Shown here in pieces: positions 52,654 through 57,616 of a stretch of 57,616 nt of DNA; the stretch's first letter is position 1; each line of letters starts with the position of its first letter. The notes under the pieces are model-generated. The model did no database searches and was not told where the DNA came from. It was given only the letters and a program-made list of their open reading frames with translations. The stretch is taken from the NCBI GenBank assembly GCA_965149945.1, contig CBCTTQ010000009.1, positions 1-57,616 on the forward strand, written 5' to 3'. Source of the DNA: JAHZFN01 sp965149945 (GTDB taxonomy: Bacteria > Bacillota > Dehalobacteriia > UBA4068 > UBA4997). The translations under genes were made by a program, and so were the position numbers.

Positions 52654-53238
52654 ATGGAGATGAAAGAATTTTTAACCTATTTACAACAAGGCAACCGCAT
52701 CGGAGATGGTTCCGAAATGCATCAAATGATGCATCAACTGGCAGAAGAAGCCATGGAAATTACCGCCCAATTAAATAATGTTCATCACACACAAGAAGAG
52801 ATTTGCCAAATTTTTTCAAAACTAATCGGGAAATCAGTGGATCCTTCCTTCCGCATGTTTCCGCCTTTTTATACCGAGTGCGGCAAAAATATCCGTGTGG
52901 GGAAAAATGTATTTATCAACTGCGGCTGCCATTTTCAGGATCACGGCGGTATCTTCATCGGTGACGGTACTTTGATCGGCTCCTATGTCGTAATGGCCAC
53001 CATTAATCATGGTTTGACTCCGACAGAACGTCATACCAACATTCCCTCCCCTATTCACATCGGAAATAATGTTTGGATCGGCTCTCATGCCACCATCCTG
53101 CCCGGCATTACCATCGGTGATGGATCCATCGTAGCGGCAGGCGCTGTCGTAACCCACGATGTACCGCCCAATACACTGGCCGCGGGAATCCCCGCCAAGA
53201 TCATCAAATCTCTAACCGAAAAGGAAAACACTGAATAA
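52654..53238 (+). CDS. Sugar O-acetyltransferase (maltose/galactoside acetyltransferase family)
   Basis: 194 residues. The N-terminal helical part with FLTYLQQGNRIGDGS corresponds to the Mac domain. A left-handed beta helix of hexapeptide repeats (about 85-185: VFINCGCHFQDHGGIFIGDGTLIG, IHIGNNVWIGSHATILPGITIGDGSIVAAGAVVTHDV) ends in PPNTLAAGIPAKII. His at about 122 (ATINHGL) corresponds to the catalytic His. Acetyl-CoA-dependent acetylation of a sugar hydroxyl; physiological substrate unknown. Monocistronic with own promoter and terminator, between spo0A and spoIVB. Confidence 0.9.
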   Translation: MEMKEFLTYLQQGNRIGDGSEMHQMMHQLAEEAMEITAQLNNVHHTQEEICQIFSKLIGKSVDPSFRMFPPFYTECGKNIRVGKNVFINCGCHFQDHGGIFIGDGTLIGSYVVMATINHGLTPTERHTNIPSPIHIGNNVWIGSHATILPGITIGDGSIVAAGAVVTHDVPPNTLAAGIPAKIIKSLTEKENTE

Positions 53239-53256
53239 TCACAAATCATGAAATAT

Positions 53257-53300
53257 AACAAAGCCAAATGTTCTTTACAAAACATTTGGCTTTGTTTTTT
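53257..53300 (+). terminator. Terminator after the acetyltransferase gene
   Basis: Perfect 16-bp arms (53257-53272 and 53281-53296), eight-base loop, then four T. Confidence 0.95.
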
Positions 53301-53438
53301 CTGGATTCCATCAAAAAACAAAAAAATGTTGGCAAAATTTTGGAGGAATGGCGGATTTTCAGCAACATAATCCGACACCTTTTCGACCAATTTAATAATG
53401 GCAAAAACAAATCCAAATTGAACAATGGAGGTGTTTGC

Positions 53439-54527
53439 GTGAATTTATTTTTAAAAAACAGAAAAAAATCTTTTCTTTCTGTTTTCTTGCTGGCATTTCT
53501 GCTCACCGTTTCTACGCTGCCCGGTCAAACCGCTCTGGCGTCAGAATATCATTGTAATGTCAGTTACGAAGATTTTATGCAGCGGCAGGTTCTGCTGGGT
53601 GGGCAATCCGTAGGCATTCTTCTGCAAACAACGGGCGCGTCTGTTGTCGGATACGCGCCCATTGAGACAGCAAACGGCAAAAGCATTTCTCCAGGTAAGG
53701 AATGCGGCGTTCGTGTAGGCGATTTCATCACCGCCATCAATGACCAATCGGTCAACACTGATGAAGAAATTGCCACTATCATCGACCGTTGCGGCCAAAG
53801 CAAACAAAAAGCTATTCTCACCGTGGAGCGAAACGAACAAAAAATGACAATGGAAGTGGATCCCGTATACAGTGATGAAACTCAGACCTATCGTATCGGG
53901 CTGTATATTCGAGATAACACTGCCGGCGTCGGCACTATGACATTTTATGAACCGAAAAGTCAGGTGTTCGGAGCATTAGGACACAAAATCGAATATTTAG
54001 CGGAGCGAACCGTTCACACGAATGAAATCGGCACCTTGCTCTCCGCGGATATCCAGGAAATCAAAAAAGGGTCCGCCGGAGTACCGGGAGAAAAAATCGG
54101 TTTCTTTGTGGAAGAAGGTATTCGGGGAACCGTCAATGCCAACTCACATCTAGGTATTTTCGGAACCGCGACCGAAGGCGTCAGCAACGCGCTTTATCCC
54201 CAAGCAGTGCCTATCGCCAAAGTAGACGAAGTCAAGAAAGGCGATGCTCAAATTTTGACAGTGCTGGAAGGAGAAACCATCGGCGCTTATGAAATCGAAA
54301 TCGAGAAAATCATGCCTCTGGCCGAAGCATCCGGTCAGGGCATGGTTATCAAGATCACCGATCAAGAATTGCTGGAAAAAACCGGCGGAATCATCCAGGG
54401 TATGAGCGGCAGCCCTATTATTCAAAACGGAAAACTGGCAGGCGCCGTTACCCATGTTTTTGTCGATGATCCAACCCGCGGATATGCTTGTTACGCAGAA
54501 TGGATGGTAAAAGAAATCACTCAATAA
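53439..54527 (+). CDS. spoIVB: SpoIVB peptidase
   Basis: Forespore-secreted serine peptidase (S55) that triggers pro-sigma-K processing by cutting SpoIVFA. 362 residues from GTG. Membrane/signal segment 11-34 (SFLSVFLLAFLLTVSTLPG). PDZ domain about 55-135 with KECGVRVGDFITAINDQSV. Peptidase domain with His182 (ALGHKIEYL) and Ser323 (GMSGSPI), followed by AGAVTHVFVDDPTRGYACYAEWM. The GTG at 53439 has GGAGG seven bases upstream; a longer open frame lacks support. Normally just upstream of spo0A on the same strand; here divergent from it, with an acetyltransferase gene between. Confidence 0.95.
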   Translation: MNLFLKNRKKSFLSVFLLAFLLTVSTLPGQTALASEYHCNVSYEDFMQRQVLLGGQSVGILLQTTGASVVGYAPIETANGKSISPGKECGVRVGDFITAINDQSVNTDEEIATIIDRCGQSKQKAILTVERNEQKMTMEVDPVYSDETQTYRIGLYIRDNTAGVGTMTFYEPKSQVFGALGHKIEYLAERTVHTNEIGTLLSADIQEIKKGSAGVPGEKIGFFVEEGIRGTVNANSHLGIFGTATEGVSNALYPQAVPIAKVDEVKKGDAQILTVLEGETIGAYEIEIEKIMPLAEASGQGMVIKITDQELLEKTGGIIQGMSGSPIIQNGKLAGAVTHVFVDDPTRGYACYAEWMVKEITQ

Positions 54528-54529
54528 TC

Positions 54530-54564
54530 AAAGAAAAGACCTCTTGAAAGAGGTCTTTTCTTTT
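54530..54564 (+). terminator. Terminator after spoIVB
   Basis: Long A/G arm pairing with its C/T complement (AAGAAAAGACCTC and GAGGTCTTTTCTT), small loop, T-rich end. Also usable from the other side. Confidence 0.9.
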
Positions 54565-55090
54565 AAATTCTCCGTATTCTCCAGAACTTTTAAAATGAAC
54601 GATTTCCGACAAAATTTTTCTACAAAACATAAAATACGAGACTTATCACCGTAAAACCGCCGATTCTGAGTAACAATAAAACAACGTCCATTTAACGGCA
54701 AAAAATCAGTAAAAACCATCCTTCATCAAAACCGGCAATACCATAAGGCAAAAATGGAACAGAACAAGGAAGATAACGTTATGATCCGGCATCTCCGAAA
54801 CAACCTTTTTAGAAGTCAAACGAACAGAGACACATAAAAAGACAAACCAGCCTATCAAAAGCAAAGATAAGCTCCCCAATCCGTTCCGCAGTATCGTCAA
54901 CAAGGCAAAAGACTTCCTGCAAAACTTAATCCGTGAACACGCTATGCCGCCGAAACTTTTTTTTGACACAGACATGACAGAGTCCCGCACTATGTAAAAA
55001 TCGCAGAATAAAGTGAAAGAAATCCGGCATTTACAGGATATATTTCCGAAATTGAAACAGTAACGCGCCAATACAAAATGAAATCTCAAG
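54565..55090. other. Stretch without a convincing gene
   Basis: About 525 bases, A-rich on the plus strand. The only sizeable frame is minus 54706-55113 (hydrophobic, no family, weak start), which overlaps the relaxase remnant. No RNA gene, insertion-sequence ends or repeat recognised. Probably the eroded border between the chromosome core and the accessory segment. Confidence 0.5.
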
Positions 55091-55435
55091 GTGAAGGAGC
55101 GCAAAGCGCTCACGGAACAAATACGGCAGACAGAAAAGGAAATCGCTGAAAAGCCGGATAAACTGCCCGATGTTCTGAAAGAGGACGGTTATCCCGATAT
55201 GCAGGCATTCACGACAACCTGCCGCGAGGCGGAGGCTGTTGTGGAGCAGTACAATCGTGACCTTGCCGCATGGGAGCGGCAGGTCAAGGAAAAACAAAAA
55301 ACCGCCAAAAAAGAGCAGGCAAAGCCGCCCAAACGGGAGAACGTACTGAAACGCCTGCGCTAGCTTCAGGCGGAGGGTAAGCAAAGAAACCAAGCGAGAC
55401 AGAGAAAGAAATCCTTTGACAGAGACAGCCGATAG
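55091..55435 (+). pseudogene. C-terminal remnant of a MobA/MobL-type relaxase
   Basis: An open stretch reading TEQIRQTEKEIAEKPDKLP, then DVLKEDGYPDMQAF, EAEAVVEQYNRDLAAWERQV and PPKRENVLKRLR matches the C-terminal coiled tail of plasmid/ICE mobilisation relaxases as I know them from clostridial elements. A TAG at 55361-55363 interrupts it, yet the same frame continues with LQAEGKQRNQARQRKKSFDRDSR to a TAG at 55433-55435. The N-terminal catalytic domain is missing; an in-frame TGA sits four codons upstream. So this is a truncated, amber-interrupted gene fragment. Its Gly/Cys-rich codon use is more G+C-rich than the flanks, in keeping with foreign origin. Confidence 0.65.
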
Positions 55436-55445
55436 GCACGAAAAA

Positions 55446-55474
55446 CCGCCGCTATGATATTACCCATGCGGCGG
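55446..55474 (+). other. GC-rich hairpin after the relaxase remnant
   Basis: CCGCCGC (55446-55452) pairs with GCGGCGG (55468-55474), extended by imperfect TATG/CAT pairing. No T-run, so terminator function is doubtful. Confidence 0.4.
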
Positions 55475-55507
55475 CATACATAAATTAAGTACGTCTTTGA
55501 AAGAAAA

Positions 55508-55765
55508 TTATTCTTCTAAGATTGTTTTAATTTCTGGTATCGATTTTCCCTCTTGTCGCAAATTCTTAATTCTCTGGATTCGCGCTATGCTCTGCTCTCG
55601 TTTATAGTGTCGTGTTAAATTTTCCTCTGCTTGCTCAAAGGGCAGCATTCCTTCTTCTGTATAATATTTCAATGTACTGTATCGCACATCTGTCAGTCTG
55701 ACTAATTCACCAATCGTTACATACTCAGAATTTTCGATGACCTCCATACTTCTTTGCCTTGACAT
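55508..55765 (-). CDS. Short MerR-family regulator
   Basis: 85 residues, essentially only the MerR winged helix-turn-helix: YVTIGELVRLTDVRYSTLKYYTEEGMLPF (about 14-42), followed by the wing (LTRHYKREQSIARIQRIKNLRQEGKSIPEIKTILEE). No effector-binding or dimerisation domain follows, so it resembles small phage/plasmid-type MerR proteins. Start at 55765 has GGAG nine bases upstream; its site overlaps the stop of the upstream gene, indicating coupled translation with the GPP34-like protein. Likely regulates the same operon, though no operator was identified. Confidence 0.82.
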   Translation of the reverse strand: MSRQRSMEVIENSEYVTIGELVRLTDVRYSTLKYYTEEGMLPFEQAEENLTRHYKREQSIARIQRIKNLRQEGKSIPEIKTILEE

Positions 55766-55779
55766 AGTAATCAACTCCA

Positions 55780-56442
55780 TTACATATTAGGAAACATTGT
55801 AGGAATAATCGCAGCCATATCCAATGCTCCGATATGTTGGATCATTTCTTTTGCAAGTGTTCCCGCTTCGCTCTTTTTGATTGCTTCTATCTTGTTTTTT
55901 AATTCTTTCTGCTCATACTTCGAAAAATAATCTTTTAAATTTCCTACCTTATCCATGAGCGCTGTCAGCACGATAACATCTTCTGAGATTTCACCATCTT
56001 CTAATAATTCTGCGCGGATTTTTTCTATAATCCCTGTAATAACATCTTTTTTTGGAACATAACTGTCTTTATTGCTTAAAAATCCGGTTTTGACAGGTTC
56101 TACAACATCGGCTTCCCGCAAGCTTGCCATCAGCGAATCTTCAAGTTCGCGCAATTTTTTATTTGTAAAAGCAATCGTATAGCCTTCTATTAGCTTTGCT
56201 ATTTTTACAGGTTTATCCTGATTTATCGCATTGTAAAGCGGCTTTAGATATGACATTTCCTCTGGCAATTCGGCGCAGACGCGAACCCTTTTGTCATCTA
56301 TAGAAATGCATTTTGCCAGCTCCATTTCCAACAGTCCGCTAACAAGCAGACACGCAACTGCTTTTTCATTATAGCTTGATATCGTGCCTTTTTCGTTTAC
56401 TGTGCAAATCATATACTCTTGTGTAATTGATAAATCTTTCAT
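55780..56442 (-). CDS. GPP34 (GOLPH3-like) family protein, putative
   Basis: 220 residues, mostly alpha-helical, no signal or membrane span. The N-terminus LSITQEYMICTVNEKGTISSYNEKAVACLLVSGLLEMELAKCISIDDKRVRV and the later VVEPVKTGFLSNKDSYVPKKDVITGIIEKIRAELLEDGEISEDVIVLTALMDK fit the layout of bacterial GPP34 proteins: a T-x-x-E helix, strand-turn, the GLLEMEL helix, and a V-I-L-x-x-L-M segment. Eukaryotic GOLPH3 binds phosphatidylinositol-4-phosphate; bacterial roles are unknown. Assignment is from recall of the family pattern, so moderate. The 5' UTR consists of heptamer repeats, and the gene overlaps a MerR gene. Confidence 0.55.
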   Translation of the reverse strand: MKDLSITQEYMICTVNEKGTISSYNEKAVACLLVSGLLEMELAKCISIDDKRVRVCAELPEEMSYLKPLYNAINQDKPVKIAKLIEGYTIAFTNKKLRELEDSLMASLREADVVEPVKTGFLSNKDSYVPKKDVITGIIEKIRAELLEDGEISEDVIVLTALMDKVGNLKDYFSKYEQKELKNKIEAIKKSEAGTLAKEMIQHIGALDMAAIIPTMFPNM

Positions 56443-56454
56443 AGTATTGTACTC

Positions 56455-56534
56455 CTTATTACTTATTAACCGCCACTGCTTACCGCTTACTACTTACCAC
56501 TTACTACTTATTACTTACCACTTACCACTTACTA
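56455..56534 (-). repeat. Heptanucleotide tandem repeat in the 5' UTR of the GPP34/MerR operon
   Basis: Eight contiguous 7-base units at 56479-56534, minus-strand consensus TRGTAAG (variants TAGTAAG, TGGTAAG, TAATAAG, CGGTAAG), a 10-base interruption, then two more TAATAAG units (56455-56468). The last unit runs directly into the AAGGAG ribosome-binding site of the GPP34 gene. The array lies between the -10 element and the start codon and would be transcribed. Confidence 0.92.
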
Positions 56535-56538
56535 CATA

Positions 56539-56566
56539 ATAATAACATAATTTAGAGATTTGTCAA
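56539..56566 (-). promoter_or_regulatory. Promoter of the GPP34/MerR operon
   Basis: Consensus TTGACA (56561-56566), 16-base spacer, TATTAT (56539-56544) on the minus strand. The start point would fall at the first repeat unit. Confidence 0.75.
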
Positions 56567-56995
56567 TATGCTTTTTTATCGAAAAATCATTTTTTTAAGA
56601 AAAGCAACAGGAAAAGCCTACTTCTTACCACTTGGTTAACTTATCTAAATTTTGGTTGGTCTCTGCGATTTTTCTTCCCCTTACAGTTCTTCTTATGAGC
56701 AATGAGGAAAAGAGTACGGCGATGTGAAACCGTATAAAGCAATTCAGCGAACACATTGCGATAAATCCTTTATTTTCAAGGCTTTTGGAGGATTTTATTA
56801 AAACACTGTACCCTCTGTTGAGAAGACAAATGGTTGCAAATTCAAGCCTTATCATCAGTTTCAACAAAACCCCTGTTAAACAGTTCAATTTGAACAATTT
56901 AACAGGGGTTTTTGATTGATTATTTTGCTGCAAATTAACAAATTTTCGCGCTTTTACCGCAACAAATCCGCAACAACTTTATTTTTCTTCTTTAT
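56567..56995. other. Non-coding stretch with terminator-like hairpin and direct repeat
   Basis: No recognisable gene on either strand. A long hairpin (arms about 56867-56880 and 56898-56912, with inner GTTCA/TGAAC pairing) bounded by A and T runs could terminate in both directions. CCGCAACAA occurs twice (56957-56965, 56968-56976) with an 11-base period. Confidence 0.6.
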
Positions 56996-57170
56996 TCATA
57001 TTTTGTATTTTTTCCAATCTTGAATAAATTGCTGATCAGCAAGCAACCGCTCCTTAATCGCTCCGACGATGTAAGCCGAGAAGCTGACCCCGATTGCTTC
57101 GGCGGCATTTTGCGCATCTTCCTTAAGGCTTTCGGGAATCCTGATTGAAGCCGCTATTTTTTTCTCCCAT
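56996..57170 (-). pseudogene. Frameshifted ribbon-helix-helix (Arc/CopG-like) gene
   Basis: From ATG at 57170 the frame reads MGEK and meets a run of seven A (57157-57163 on the plus strand as T); continued without a shift it soon stops. Dropping one A restores KIAASIRIPESLKEDAQNA, then AEAIGVSFSAYIVGAIKERL and LADQQFIQDWKKYKI to a TGA at 56996. IAASIRIPESLKEDA is the ribbon strand of a ribbon-helix-helix repressor, followed by two helices. So it is a one-base shift in a homopolymer: true inactivation, slippage expression, or a read error. 19 bases after the zinc-ribbon gene, same strand; such proteins often are antitoxins or plasmid copy/mobilisation regulators. Confidence 0.65.
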
Positions 57171-57189
57171 TTTCTTCACATTCTTAAGC

Positions 57190-57423
57190 TTAAAAAACTT
57201 TTTCAATCGCTTTGCCGACGCACTTCGGGCAAACAAGAATTTCTTCGTCGTTTTCGTCAAAGTCTCCGCTTTCTTTGATATCTTTGCGGTTGATTAATTC
57301 GCCGCAATCCGGGCAAACAAGCCAGTTGTATTCATCTTTTTCAAGGACGGCGATGCCGTGTTTTTCTCCGAAATAAAAGCTAAATTCAAGCGGCCATTTT
57401 CTTCGCTTTGCGTGAAAATTCAT
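57190..57423 (-). CDS. Small unknown protein with two CxxC pairs
   Basis: 77 residues. Two Cys pairs, CPDC (about 37-40) and CPKC (about 65-68), flank an acidic segment (GDFDENDEEI), likely a zinc ribbon. The N-terminus is basic (MNFHAKRRKWPLEF). No family recognised. Its ATG overlaps the TGA of the preceding gene (ATGA at 57420-57423), indicating translational coupling with the upstream 63-residue ORF. Probably part of the accessory element at this edge. Confidence 0.55.
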   Translation of the reverse strand: MNFHAKRRKWPLEFSFYFGEKHGIAVLEKDEYNWLVCPDCGELINRKDIKESGDFDENDEEILVCPKCVGKAIEKVF

Positions 57424-57611
57424 AATTGTTCGCCGTCTTTTTTCGCCTGTTCTTCGATATCTTCCAATTCTTCATCGGAATAATCATAGAAAGAAACGGT
57501 TCCGAATTTGTCCGCTAGTTGAATCAAGATTTTATCGCTCATTTTATCGTTATAATTTTCAGTTCCTTCGGTTCTTTTGTAAATTTGGAATTGTTTGGTT
57601 GTGTTCATCAT
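57420..57611 (-). CDS. Small unknown acidic protein at window edge
   Basis: 63 residues, MMNTTKQFQIYKRTEGTENY start and a Glu/Asp-rich C-terminus (DEELEDIEEQAKKDGEQL). No family recognised. The start lies five bases from the window end, so its ribosome-binding site and any longer N-terminus cannot be checked. Coupled by ATGA overlap to the zinc-ribbon gene downstream. Confidence 0.45.
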   Translation of the reverse strand: MMNTTKQFQIYKRTEGTENYNDKMSDKILIQLADKFGTVSFYDYSDEELEDIEEQAKKDGEQL

Positions 57612-57616
57612 TTTTT

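Noticed and set aside
54706..55113. 135-codon hydrophobic minus-strand frame
   Set aside because: Its start overlaps the relaxase remnant on the other strand, has no proper ribosome-binding site, and hydrophobicity follows from the A-rich complement.
56455..56534. Possible CRISPR array
   Set aside because: Units are 7 bases without spacers and no cas genes are present; it is a simple tandem repeat.
56625..56933. 102-codon minus-strand frame
   Set aside because: Contains the hairpin at 56867-56912 inside its coding part, no family pattern, poor start.

Overview
The window is a piece of chromosome from an endospore-forming member of the Bacillota, probably Clostridia in the broad sense (Peptococcaceae or Negativicutes-like). 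The evidence is spo0A, spoIVB, spoIIM, ylbJ, gpr, an alpha/beta-type SASP gene and a Spo0E-like gene set among the conserved Bacillota clusters rpmB-yloU-yloV-recG, plsX-acpP-rnc-smc-ftsY-ylxM-ffh-rpsP-rimM-trmD-rplS and infC-rpmI-rplT / pheS-pheT-zapA-mutS2. The genus cannot be fixed from the sequence alone. Most genes lie on the minus strand, so they are transcribed from high to low coordinates.

Layout from left to right. 1-5042: branched-chain amino-acid operon ilvB-ilvN-ilvC-ilvD (ilvD cut by the window edge), preceded by a sigma-A promoter, a 38-codon Ile/Val/Leu-rich leader ORF and a terminator hairpin, which looks like a ribosome-mediated attenuator. 5043-5856: about 800 bases with no convincing gene. 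5857-15181: pheS-pheT-zapA-U32 peptidase-mutS2 behind a Phe-specifying T-box. 15242-17463: infC-rpmI-rplT with an L20-type leader, then a SPOUT rRNA methyltransferase. 17570-18749: efp and a CD1247-type zinc protein. 18804-35525: the translation, SRP, SMC and lipid cluster, from yceD-rpmF through plsX, acpP, rnc, smc, ftsY, ylxM, ffh, rpsP, khpA, rimM and a fused trmD to rplS. An extra polysaccharide deacetylase, a nucleoside phosphorylase, a flavodoxin and a 28-residue membrane peptide are inserted in it.

35585-40340: ferredoxin/flavodoxin protein, ylbJ, a coiled-coil protein, rsmD, the spore protease gpr and its SASP substrate behind a textbook sigma-G promoter. 40359-45271: recG, yloV, yloU and divergent rpmB. 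45452-51392: Spo0E-like gene, pdp-punA-deoB nucleoside salvage, xerD, an unknown membrane protein and spoIIM. 51539-54564: spo0A with three 0A-type boxes, a sugar O-acetyltransferase and spoIVB.

54565-57616 is accessory. It holds a decayed relaxase tail with an in-frame amber codon, a MerR regulator with a GPP34 (GOLPH3-like) gene whose 5' UTR is built of heptanucleotide repeats, a frameshifted ribbon-helix-helix gene, and two overlapping small unknown genes at the edge. The strongest unusual signals are the ilv leader-peptide attenuator, the heptamer array before the GPP34/MerR pair, the TrmD-SPOUT fusion, the promoter embedded in a terminator before ylxM, and a 28-base perfect palindrome before yceD-rpmF.
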